A stretch of 64,000 nucleotides of DNA, from NCBI GenBank assembly GCA_937872895.1, contig CALMUP010000009.1:310001-374000 (forward strand), read 5' to 3'. Below are positions 45,756-53,458 of this stretch, piece after piece (position 1 is the stretch's first letter; each line of letters opens with the position of its first letter). The notes under the pieces are model-generated. The model was not told the DNA's origin. It was given only the letters and a program-made list of their open reading frames with translations, and made no database searches. This DNA comes from an uncultured Verrucomicrobiota bacterium (lineage in GTDB: Bacteria; Verrucomicrobiota; Kiritimatiellia; CAIVKH01). The position numbers and the translations under genes are program-made.

Positions 45756-45783
45756 AAGGTAATCGTAACTAGCCTGAAATCAA
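45756..45783 (-). promoter_or_regulatory. Predicted promoter of the FAD oxidoreductase gene
   Basis: On the minus strand TTGATT (45778-45783), 16-bp spacer, TACCTT (45756-45761). It is followed by a short leader containing GAGG before GTG 45737, which supports that start over ATG 45686. Confidence 0.4.
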
Positions 45784-45870
45784 CCCCATAAATCGCTTTT
45801 AGCGAAAAAGTGTACGGGCTGGCGATGCCGGATCGTACCGTTCGCCGCATCGAACGGCTCCAGAATAGAC

Positions 45871-45900
45871 TTGTCGCCCCAATCATCCGGTCCGCATGAT
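45871..45900 (+). promoter_or_regulatory. Predicted promoter of manA, leaderless geometry
   Basis: TTGTCG (45871-45876), 18-bp spacer, CATGAT (45895-45900), then 6 nt to ATG 45907. No Shine-Dalgarno sequence could be transcribed. The spacing equals that of the alr and XylR-type promoters. Confidence 0.45.
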
Positions 45901-45906
45901 GCGCGG

Positions 45907-46872
45907 ATGCAAACGTGGGAACCCCTTTCGTTTAAACCTGTTTACCAGACCTACCTCTGGGGCGGTCGCCAACTGGTGGACCGCCTGGCCCGGACCGATG
46001 CCCCCGCGTCAGGTCCAGTCGCGGAATCGTGGGAACTGTCCGACCGCACCGACGGCATGAGCTTGGTTGCCGGCGGCACATTCGCCGGCACCTCTCTCCG
46101 TTCCCTGATGACCGAGCACCGTGATGCCGTGATCGGCAAGGCGGCCTGCCCCGGTCCGTTCCCGTTGCTGATCAAGGTGATCGACGCCCGCGAGACCTTG
46201 AGCGTGCAAGTCCATCCCGACGATGCCGCCGCCGCGCGCGGGATCGGCGAGGCAAAATCCGAAGCCTGGTACGTGCTCGACGCCCAGCCCGGTGCCTGCG
46301 TGTACCGGGGTTTCCGTCCCGGAACCACCGAGGCCGAGGCCTACACCGCCATCGCTGAAGGGCGGGTGGCCGACCTGCTGGTCCGCCAGTCCGTGGTTCC
46401 CGGCGACACGATCTACATCCCCGGCGGAACCGTGCATGCCATCGGAGAGGGGTGCCTCCTCCTCGAGGTGCAGCAGAATTCCAACACCACCTACCGCCTG
46501 TTCGACTGGAACCGCACCGGACCCGACGGCAAGCCGCGCGCCCTCCACCTCGAGGAAGCCCGCCAGGTCATCCACTGGGAAACCGAGGAACAGCACCAAC
46601 CCGCCGAAGGCGGCCGTTGCGTCACCCCGTATTTCTCCATCGAACCGGTGACCCTTGGCAAACGGCCGGTCTCGTTGAACGACCCGCTGCGCGGCTACAC
46701 CGTCCTGTTCGTGGAGGAGGGGCCGGTCCGCATCGACCACCCGAACGGCTCGCTCGAGGCCGCCACCGGCACGACCTGGCTGATCCCCGCCGCGCTGCGC
46801 GGTGCGAAGGTCGCCCGCCCCGGCACCGAGCCGGCCCGTGTTGTCATCATCCATGGTGCCAAGGCCGGTTGA
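45907..46872 (+). CDS. manA: Mannose-6-phosphate isomerase, class I
   Basis: 321 aa from ATG 45907; a TTG at 45871 would fall in the promoter. The N-terminus has LSFKPVYQTYLWGGRQLVDR. The zinc site is visible as LSVQVHPDD (Gln101 and His103), EAWYVLDAQPGA supplies the Glu, and IYIPGGTVHAIG the later His. QNSNTTYRLFDWNR is a further family motif. It interconverts mannose-6-phosphate and fructose-6-phosphate, which would channel mannose released by the GH38/GH130 enzymes into glycolysis or supply GDP-mannose for surface glycans. It starts a co-directional run to 49829. Confidence 0.93.
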   Translation: MQTWEPLSFKPVYQTYLWGGRQLVDRLARTDAPASGPVAESWELSDRTDGMSLVAGGTFAGTSLRSLMTEHRDAVIGKAACPGPFPLLIKVIDARETLSVQVHPDDAAAARGIGEAKSEAWYVLDAQPGACVYRGFRPGTTEAEAYTAIAEGRVADLLVRQSVVPGDTIYIPGGTVHAIGEGCLLLEVQQNSNTTYRLFDWNRTGPDGKPRALHLEEARQVIHWETEEQHQPAEGGRCVTPYFSIEPVTLGKRPVSLNDPLRGYTVLFVEEGPVRIDHPNGSLEAATGTTWLIPAALRGAKVARPGTEPARVVIIHGAKAG

Positions 46873-46877
46873 TCCGA

Positions 46878-47804
46878 ATGGCCCCGCTGACGATCCGGAT
46901 CCGCGCCGTCCTGGCCATGGTGGCCCTGCTGGCCGCACTCGCCGCCGGCTGGTTCGCCTGGCGCGGTCGTGACCACGTTCCGTCGCCCACCGCTCCCGAT
47001 CTCGCCTACACCGTCATCCCCGTGGCGGACCTGCCGCGCGATGACCTGAGCCCGGTCGCCCGCCGCCTGCTGCGTGATCCCGGCACGATGGTGGCCGGAC
47101 GAAGCCCCGCCTTCCACGCCCTCGCCCCGAACATCCGCCACCTCTCGCTCACCCTCAACGAAGCCGAATTCGCTTGGACCTGGATGAACCACTGGATCGC
47201 GCCCCCCGCCGCGACCAACCGCGCGTTGATCGTGCTCGTCGCCGACGCCGCCCGCTGGAATGACCTGGTCAGCGGGCACGGACTGCGCCACGACAGTCTG
47301 GCCTTGCAGCTCCAGCTCGAACTGTACCTCAAGGACGACCCGGCCCAGAATGCGCGCGCCGACCGCATAGCCCACGAGATCGTCCACCTGCGCCTGAACG
47401 ATCCATCCCGCGCGACCACTCCGCTCTGGCTCGAGGAAGGGCTTGCCGGTCACCTCGGCTGGCGCTGCGCCCTCGATTACCAGGCTACCCGCCGCGTCCG
47501 GCTGTTTCGCACCGTCCCGGCCATCGATGCCGTCCACCTGCTCCCGCTCGAGCGCTTGCTCGAAGTCACCGCCTATCCCGCCGATCCCGCCGCGGCCCGC
47601 GCCTTCTACCGGCAGACCGAGGAACTGGTCGCGCTGATCCATGAACAGCAGGGCGATGACGGACTGCGTCGCTTCATCGACCGCGCCGCGTCGATTGGTG
47701 TTGATCCCGTCGCCTGGTTCCGTGAAACTTCCGGTTTCAACGAGGAATCCCAACGCGCCTTCGAGACCACCTGGCTCGAACGGTGCCGGCAGCAAGAACC
47801 ATAA
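46878..47804 (+). CDS. Membrane-anchored gluzincin-type metallopeptidase (peptidase MA-like)
   Basis: 308 aa. An N-terminal membrane anchor (VLAMVALLAALAAGWFAW) is followed by a soluble domain. The zinc site is ADRIAHEIVHLRLN (HExxH at 166-170) with the third ligand in LWLEEGLAGHLGW (Glu186/187), the gluzincin pattern. AFYRQTEELVALIHEQQGDD after the active site is also typical of peptidase MA-like proteins. It probably acts in the periplasm; the substrate is unknown. The gene begins 5 bp after manA and ends 2 bp before holA, so it is part of the same transcript. Confidence 0.75.
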   Translation: MAPLTIRIRAVLAMVALLAALAAGWFAWRGRDHVPSPTAPDLAYTVIPVADLPRDDLSPVARRLLRDPGTMVAGRSPAFHALAPNIRHLSLTLNEAEFAWTWMNHWIAPPAATNRALIVLVADAARWNDLVSGHGLRHDSLALQLQLELYLKDDPAQNARADRIAHEIVHLRLNDPSRATTPLWLEEGLAGHLGWRCALDYQATRRVRLFRTVPAIDAVHLLPLERLLEVTAYPADPAAARAFYRQTEELVALIHEQQGDDGLRRFIDRAASIGVDPVAWFRETSGFNEESQRAFETTWLERCRQQEP

Positions 47805-47806
47805 CC

Positions 47807-48952
47807 ATGTCCGCCGCTCCCGCCAAAACCGCCAAGTCCGCGCCCGCCGACACCGCGTCGTGTTTCCTCTACACCGGGACCGACGAGTTCGAGGCCGCGC
47901 AGGCCTGCCGCCAGAAGATCAACGAGCTCTGTCCGCCCGCCGAACAGACCTTCGGACTGGAGACGATCGACGGCGCGTGCGACACCGTCGATGAATCGGT
48001 CGCCGCCCTGCGCGCCACCCGCGACGCCCTGAACACCGTCGGTTTCTTCGGCGCCGGCAAACTGGTTTGGCTGCGCGACGCCACGTTCTTCTACGACAGC
48101 AAGCCCGGCAAGACCATCGCCGTCAAGGAGGCGGTCGCCGCCCTCACCGAGGAGATCAAGCGCGGCCTGATGCCCGGCGTGCGCCTGGTCGTCCATGCCA
48201 CCTCCGTCGACAAGCGCACCGCCTTCTACAAGGCGATGGAGAAGGGCGGGCAGGTCCACCTCCACGACATGCCGGCCAAGGATTACCAGTGGGACGAACA
48301 CGCGATGCGCCAGTTGCGCGGCAAGCTGGACGAAGCCGGCCTGCGCGCCTCCCACGCCGTCGTGCATCTCTTCGTCGAACGCGCCGGCAACCAGTCCCGC
48401 CAGCTCGCCATCGAACTCGAGAAGCTGCAGATCTACCTCGGCGACCGCCGCGAGGTGACCGCCGACGATGTGATGACCATCGTTTCACCCGCCCGCGAAC
48501 GCGGCTACGGCGAACTCGCCAACGCCTTCTGCACCCGCGACCTCGCCGCCACCCTGTCCGTGTTGCGCCAGTTGGTGCACCAGAAGGAATCGCCGGTCGG
48601 CCTGGTCATCAGCCTCGAGAACCGGCTGCGCGAACTGCTGGTGTACCGCTCCGCCGAGGAACGCGGCCACCTGCGGGTGTACGGCGGCGACTGGCCGAAG
48701 ATCGACTTCTCGACCTCGCCCGAGGCCGAGGCGTTCTTCAGCCACCTGCCCAACGACCCGCGCAAGGCCAATCCGTTCTGGGCCGGCAAGCTGGCCGGCT
48801 GGGCCATGGGCTTCCCGCCCGGCGGACTCGGCCGCTGCCTCCGCATCCTCGTCGAGGAACACGCCCACATGACCGAGGGCCTCGCCGCCCCGGAAACCCT
48901 GCTGGAATGGGCCCTGATCAAATGCCTGGGGGTGCACCGTGAACGGTCGTGA
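47807..48952 (+). CDS. holA: DNA polymerase III, delta subunit
   Basis: 381 aa from ATG 47807. The protein has the HolA plan: an N-terminal P-loop-less AAA-like domain beginning ASCFLYTGTDEFEAAQACRQ with GFFGAGKLVWLRDATFF, RLVVHATSVDKRTAFYKAME, and ERAGNQSRQLAIELEKLQIY with DRREVTADDVMTIVS, the classical delta signatures. A C-terminal collar-like helical region completes it. It opens the sliding clamp in the clamp-loader complex. It lies in a run with a metallopeptidase upstream and a DUF3108 gene whose GTG start overlaps its 3' end by 14 bp. Confidence 0.88.
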   Translation: MSAAPAKTAKSAPADTASCFLYTGTDEFEAAQACRQKINELCPPAEQTFGLETIDGACDTVDESVAALRATRDALNTVGFFGAGKLVWLRDATFFYDSKPGKTIAVKEAVAALTEEIKRGLMPGVRLVVHATSVDKRTAFYKAMEKGGQVHLHDMPAKDYQWDEHAMRQLRGKLDEAGLRASHAVVHLFVERAGNQSRQLAIELEKLQIYLGDRREVTADDVMTIVSPARERGYGELANAFCTRDLAATLSVLRQLVHQKESPVGLVISLENRLRELLVYRSAEERGHLRVYGGDWPKIDFSTSPEAEAFFSHLPNDPRKANPFWAGKLAGWAMGFPPGGLGRCLRILVEEHAHMTEGLAAPETLLEWALIKCLGVHRERS

Positions 48953-49829
48953 GGCGGCCCGCCACATGCGCCGCGCCCTGGGGTTCGCCGTGGTCGCCCT
49001 TGGCTTCGGCCTCGCCGCCCCGCTCCGCGCCGACGTCACGCCGGTCGCGCCGCCGCCCTCCGCCACCAACCTGTGGTTCCATGTCGGCGAGCGCCTGGTC
49101 TATGACATCACCTGGGGCATCCTCAGCGTCGGCCGCACCGAGGTCGAAACCGAGTGGGTCCTCCACACCGATGGCCGCACCTTGCTCGCCATCCGCTTCA
49201 AGACCCGCACCAACGGGGTGGTGGAGCAGCTCTATCCGGTCGAGGACCTGCAGGAGACGCTGATCGATCCCGCGACCTTCCTGCCCGTGCAGTTCCTGAA
49301 AAAGTCGCGGCAGGGCAAACGACGCTACCACGAGCTGACCCGCTTCGACCACGGCGTGAAAAAGGCCTTCTGGGAAAATTTCATCAAGAACCGGACCAAG
49401 GAAGTCGCCATCGAGGCGGACACCCGCGACATCATCAGCCTGATGTACCATATGCGTGCCACCGCCCATCCGGTCGGCACGAGTTTCCACACCAAGGTCT
49501 TCACCGACGAGAAACTCTACGACCTCTTCGTCAAGGTGGCCAAGAAGGAGAAGGTCGACCTCGCGAAATACGGCCAGGTGGCCAGCCTGCGCTTTGATCC
49601 CGAAGCCGCCTTCAACGGCCTCTTCGTGCGCAAGGGCAAGATGACCCTGTGGGTTTCCGATGACCCGCGCCGCCTCTGCACCCGCATCACCGCCGAAGTG
49701 CCGGTCGCCAAGGTCCGCATCACCCTTGCCGAAGTCACCGGCCCGGGCGATGACTTCTGGGTGGGTCGCCATGCCCCCGGCGCTCCCGAAACCACCGTCG
49801 CCCCGCGCGGCGTCCCCGCCACTCCTTAA
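48939..49829 (+). CDS. Secreted DUF3108 protein
   Basis: 296 aa from GTG 48939, inside the end of holA. A signal peptide (ALGFAVVALGFGLAAPLRA) precedes a DUF3108 domain: FHVGERLVYDITWGILSVGR, FLPVQFLKKSRQGKRRYHEL, DTRDIISLMYHMRATAHPVG, and KMTLWVSDDPRRLCTRITAE followed by VRITLAEV. DUF3108 proteins are periplasmic beta-barrel-like proteins of unknown function. The translational overlap with a replication gene probably reflects genome compaction rather than a shared role. It is the last gene of the manA run. Confidence 0.85.
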   Translation: MNGREAARHMRRALGFAVVALGFGLAAPLRADVTPVAPPPSATNLWFHVGERLVYDITWGILSVGRTEVETEWVLHTDGRTLLAIRFKTRTNGVVEQLYPVEDLQETLIDPATFLPVQFLKKSRQGKRRYHELTRFDHGVKKAFWENFIKNRTKEVAIEADTRDIISLMYHMRATAHPVGTSFHTKVFTDEKLYDLFVKVAKKEKVDLAKYGQVASLRFDPEAAFNGLFVRKGKMTLWVSDDPRRLCTRITAEVPVAKVRITLAEVTGPGDDFWVGRHAPGAPETTVAPRGVPATP

Positions 49830-49874
49830 ACCGGGAGCAGGGGCGGCAAGATCGGTTGATGGGGTGTGAGGGGA

Positions 49875-49923
49875 CAGGTGTCGGGGAGGAAGTATCCGGG
49901 TGTCGGGTGTCAGGTGTCGGGGA
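49875..49923. repeat. GTGTCGGG short direct repeats
   Basis: CAGGTGTCGGGGA occurs at 49875-49887 and again at 49911-49923, with GGGTGTCGGGTGT between. It is a small degenerate direct-repeat patch in non-coding DNA. Confidence 0.7.
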
Positions 49924-50146
49924 AGAGGGATACGGGCGTCTGTCCCACCTGTTTCCCATCCGCGGTGAGGTTCACACCAACGCCTGCGATGCAACATCCT
50001 CTCCCTGGAGGGGTGGCCGCAGGCCGGGGTGGGTGGCGCGGCGGTCCGTCCCCGATTGCCGACCTTCCTAATCCTCCGCGTAATCCCCAGGACGATGAGG
50101 ATGAGGATTGGGATTACGATGACGACCAGCCCCTTCCATCATCCAT

Positions 50147-50176
50147 CCCGCCCGAGGCGGATCCGCCTTAGGCGGG
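50147..50176. repeat. 30-bp nested palindrome around GGATCC
   Basis: CCCGCC, three bases, GGCGGATCCGCC, three bases, GGCGGG: all paired positions are perfect reverse complements. It lies 29 bp upstream of the -35 of the methyltransferase promoter. It could be a REP-like element or a hairpin ending transcription; no U-tract follows. Confidence 0.7.
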
Positions 50177-50204
50177 CAACCATGAACCATCAACCATATC
50201 TTCA

Positions 50205-50234
50205 TTGCATTTGGCGCTTCATCTTGCCTATGCT
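50205..50234 (+). promoter_or_regulatory. Predicted promoter of the methyltransferase gene
   Basis: TTGCAT (50205-50210), 18-bp spacer, TATGCT (50229-50234). The short leader then carries GAGGAG 6 nt before ATG 50260. This supports 50260 over longer in-frame starts. Confidence 0.5.
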
Positions 50235-50259
50235 GCGCCGGATTGATGAGGAGATTTCC

Positions 50260-51096
50260 ATGACCGAAGGCAATTACAGCGCAGCCGATTTGAATCGCCA
50301 GTACAGCTCCCGCCACGCCACGCGCGCCGATGTGTACAAGGGCCTGCCCTTCGCGAATTATGGCTACTGGCCGCGTCCGGGTATGACCCTCGACGAAGCC
50401 TCCATCGCCCTTGTCGACCTCCTGGCCGGTGAACTTCAGCTCACTGCCGACACCACCATGCTAGAATGCGGCTGCGGCTACGGTGCCTCGGCCATCCATC
50501 TCGCCTCGACCTACCCGGTGAAACACATCTCCGGTCGCGACGTGACCGAAGTCCGTATTGCCACCGGTCAGGGCCTGGTCGCCGAGCGCAGCCTGCAGGA
50601 CAAGGTGGATCTCGCCGTCGGCGATGCCACCGTCATCGCGTTCCCGTCCGCGAATTTCGACCGTGTGCTCGCCATTGAGTGTGCATTCCACTTCAATACC
50701 CGCGAGCAGTTCTTCCACGAAGCCTTCCGCGTCCTCAAGCCCGGAGGCCGTCTGGTGACGACCGATATCGTCATCGCCGCCCACATCGACATCCCGACCC
50801 AGACCATCGAAGACCTGCGCCGCCACATGTCCGCGCAGATCAAGATGATCCCCGACGCGAACCTGTATAACGAAAAGGACTTCCGCGCCAAGCTGGCCGC
50901 TGCCGGTTTTGCCGACGTGAAGATCTATTCGATCTCCGACAAGAACATCCGCCAGTTTGCCGACGCGATGGAGAAGAGCGCCGAGACCGCCCCTCCGGAA
51001 ACCCGCCACAAGCGCATCATGTACGCGAACTCGTTCCGCGAGGAGTTCCTGAAGGGTGCCGACTACATCGTTGTCAACGCCGCCAAGCCGGCGTGA
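50260..51096 (+). CDS. SAM-dependent methyltransferase, class I
   Basis: 278 aa from ATG 50260 with a strong GAGGAG. Motif I is MLECGCGYGASAIHLAS (residues 68-84). VDLAVGDATVIAFPSANFDR is the acidic-loop and motif II region, and FHEAFRVLKPGGRLVTTDIV is motif III. The plan resembles small-molecule methyltransferases that act on lipids, quinones or natural products, as the LKPGG block and the preceding AIECAFHFNTREQFF suggest. No signal peptide. It is followed 34 bp downstream by the PqqD/M50/HlyD fusion, a possible export partner, but a joint pathway is only inferred. Confidence 0.88.
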   Translation: MTEGNYSAADLNRQYSSRHATRADVYKGLPFANYGYWPRPGMTLDEASIALVDLLAGELQLTADTTMLECGCGYGASAIHLASTYPVKHISGRDVTEVRIATGQGLVAERSLQDKVDLAVGDATVIAFPSANFDRVLAIECAFHFNTREQFFHEAFRVLKPGGRLVTTDIVIAAHIDIPTQTIEDLRRHMSAQIKMIPDANLYNEKDFRAKLAAAGFADVKIYSISDKNIRQFADAMEKSAETAPPETRHKRIMYANSFREEFLKGADYIVVNAAKPA

Positions 51097-51130
51097 TCCG
51101 GCACCGGCGTCGCGGTGCGGTGGCTCCAGG

Positions 51131-53443
51131 ATGAATCCGAGCGACTCCAAACCGGCTTTTCGCTCCGACCTCGAGATCCTGGCCCAACCCGCACCTGGCC
51201 AACCCGACCGCCACCTCGTCAAGGATCCGCGCTCCGGGCGTATTCTTGAGCTCTCCGCCAAGGACCTGTTCCTTTGCCGGCAGATGGACAGCGCGACCAG
51301 CATCGCCGCCATTTCCGACCGCTTTCGCGAGACCTTCCACCTCGCGATCCGCACGGACCAGGTCGCCGCATTCGCAGAGTCACTCCGAGCCGAAGGCTTC
51401 CTTGCCGATGCCGCTGCCGAGGAACGCACCTGGGATCGGATGAAGCCGTTACCGCTGCCCTTTGACCGTTGGTTGCCCGCCATCGCCCGTGCCTTCGGTC
51501 CGCTCGCGGGGTGGCCACTGCTGCTCCTGCAACTCCTCCTGCTGCTCCCCGGCGCGGTGCTGCTCGTCCAGCATGCACCGTTGATCGGATACTACCTGTT
51601 CGACCTCCTGACCCACCTTGAAATCGCCGGTGCTGCCGGATTCAGTTCCATCTTCTCCCTCGGTTCCATCATGCAGATCGCGGTATTCTTCACCGTGATC
51701 CCGTTCCTGCGCGAGATTGCCAAGGGTATCGCCGCCTGTCATTTCGGGGTGCGCGTTCCCGAAGTGCGGTATGGCTGGTTCATGCGGTTCATCCCGCGTT
51801 GTACGGCCGCGCTCCATGGCCTCGTCCGGCTGGAAAAAGGAGAGCAGATCCGTGTGCTCGCCGCCGGACTGCGCCTTGAACTCGTCGTCTTCGCGCTCGG
51901 CTTGATCGGTACGGCCCTGTTCGTCGACAGCAATCCGGTGAATGACCTGTCACGCAACCTGGCCATCGGTGCCGCCCTGCGGTTCCTGCTTACGGCCAAT
52001 CCGCTGGGCGAAGGCGATGGCGGGGCCATTGCCGGACTGCTCGTCGATCAGCCTGACCTCCACCGCCGGTCCGTACGCGCCTTCCGCGCCTGGCTGTTCC
52101 GCCGCCCGATGCCCGAGCCACTCACCGATCAACGCCGCCGCAACTTCATCGTGTGGGGCGCTTTATCCGATCTGGCGGTCCAAGGAATAACCGTTGCATT
52201 GCTCGCGTTGTTGGGGTATCTGCTGGTGCAGTGGATGGGAGGTCTCGGCGCCGTACTCTCCCTCCTCCTCGTGCTGTTGAAGTACGAGGATGCCCTGCGA
52301 GCAAGCTGGCGCCGTAGCACAGGAACCGCCATGGCCCGATCCGAGCAGACATCAACGAAATCCTTTTGGTTGCGCACCCTGTTGGTCGTCGTGGTGCTCA
52401 TCGTTATCGGCTTGATCCCCTATCCCTACGAAGTCAGTGGTGAATTCCGCACCCAGCCGGTGGCCCAACGCGAAGTCCGTGCGGAGGTCGCGGCGTTGAT
52501 CGAGGCCATCCCGGTCGTGGAAGGCGGCGAGGTCAAGGCGGGTGATGTGATCGCGCAACTTTCCACCCGCCTGTTGGAAAAGGATCTGGAACTCAACCGG
52601 GCCGCGCTGCGCAAGGAGACCGAGCACTTGCGGGCTATGGAGGCCGGAGCGCGGCCCGAGGACATCGCCCAACTCGAACAGGCGGTCAAGTCGATTGAGA
52701 CGAAACTTCGATTCAGCGAGGAAAACCTGCGTCGCTCGGCGGACCTGATCGAGAAAAACCATATCTCGCAGCAGGAGTATCAGAATGTCCTGCAGGTACG
52801 GGATCTTGATATCGAAACACTGGAAAGCGCCCGGCTCGCCCTGGCCTCGGCCCGGGCCGGGGTGCGCAAGGAAGAGATTGAGGCCCAGCGTGCCGTGGTG
52901 GACAGCCTGGCCATCGCCCTCAAGCACCTGGAGGACGACCTAGCCCGCACCACCATCCGTAGCCCGATCGATGGCCGAGTGGTCACGATGTACGTCCAGG
53001 GACGGGTGGGGCAGCAGGCTGTTCCGGGTGATGTGATTGCCGTCGTGGAGGATACCTCCCGCACCATCGTTCGAATCGCACTGCCCGAGCCTTACAGTGG
53101 CTTGGTCGGGGCGGGCTCCTCGGTGCGGATCCGTCCGTGGGCCTATGCCAACCGCAGCTTCACCGGCAAGGTCTCGTCCGTGTTGCCCATCGTGATCGAC
53201 AAGAACCGCGATTTGATGCAACAGGCCTCGAACGAACAGGAGCGAGGGATGGTCCGCAACCTGAATATGCCCGAGGAACGCATCGTTCCCGTGCTTGCCG
53301 AGATCGACAACGAAGGTGTTCCCTTCCGCTCCGAAATGACGGGATTTGCCAAGATTGATGCCGGCTGGAAGCCCTTGGGATATGCCTTTCTCCAGCCGGT
53401 GATCCGCTTCGTCACCGTCCAGGTCTGGTCCTGGATCCCCTGA
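51131..53443 (+). CDS. Fusion of PqqD-like domain, degenerate M50 membrane domain and HlyD-type adaptor
   Basis: 770 aa from ATG 51131. Residues 25-95 look PqqD-like (LVKDPRSGRILELSAKDLFL, IRTDQVAAFAESLRAEGFL). Residues 130-390 form a polytopic domain shaped like the M50 site-2 protease family, but where HExxH is expected the sequence reads REIAK (194-198, before GIAACHFGVRVPE). The second metal motif region NPLGEGDGG (290-298) is partly kept. A membrane helix near 414-430 leads to a HlyD adaptor with a long coiled coil (about 470-620) and a beta-barrel. It is probably an inactive peptidase scaffold joined to an export adaptor; the cargo is unknown. The upstream methyltransferase is likely co-transcribed. 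Confidence 0.8.
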   Translation: MNPSDSKPAFRSDLEILAQPAPGQPDRHLVKDPRSGRILELSAKDLFLCRQMDSATSIAAISDRFRETFHLAIRTDQVAAFAESLRAEGFLADAAAEERTWDRMKPLPLPFDRWLPAIARAFGPLAGWPLLLLQLLLLLPGAVLLVQHAPLIGYYLFDLLTHLEIAGAAGFSSIFSLGSIMQIAVFFTVIPFLREIAKGIAACHFGVRVPEVRYGWFMRFIPRCTAALHGLVRLEKGEQIRVLAAGLRLELVVFALGLIGTALFVDSNPVNDLSRNLAIGAALRFLLTANPLGEGDGGAIAGLLVDQPDLHRRSVRAFRAWLFRRPMPEPLTDQRRRNFIVWGALSDLAVQGITVALLALLGYLLVQWMGGLGAVLSLLLVLLKYEDALRASWRRSTGTAMARSEQTSTKSFWLRTLLVVVVLIVIGLIPYPYEVSGEFRTQPVAQREVRAEVAALIEAIPVVEGGEVKAGDVIAQLSTRLLEKDLELNRAALRKETEHLRAMEAGARPEDIAQLEQAVKSIETKLRFSEENLRRSADLIEKNHISQQEYQNVLQVRDLDIETLESARLALASARAGVRKEEIEAQRAVVDSLAIALKHLEDDLARTTIRSPIDGRVVTMYVQGRVGQQAVPGDVIAVVEDTSRTIVRIALPEPYSGLVGAGSSVRIRPWAYANRSFTGKVSSVLPIVIDKNRDLMQQASNEQERGMVRNLNMPEERIVPVLAEIDNEGVPFRSEMTGFAKIDAGWKPLGYAFLQPVIRFVTVQVWSWIP

Positions 53444-53458
53444 TCAGGCTTGCCCCGG

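Larger units (their letters stand above)
49830..50259. other. Gene-free stretch with low-complexity repeats and a palindrome
   Basis: Nothing convincing is encoded here. It holds a G-rich GTGTCGGG repeat (49875-49923), a GGATGAGG/GATGACG low-complexity patch near 50090-50125, the 30-bp palindrome 50147-50176, and the promoter of the methyltransferase gene. Confidence 0.75.

Noticed and set aside
49866-50171. 101-codon frame before the methyltransferase
   Set aside because: Covers low-complexity repeats and the 30-bp palindrome; no signal of coding.
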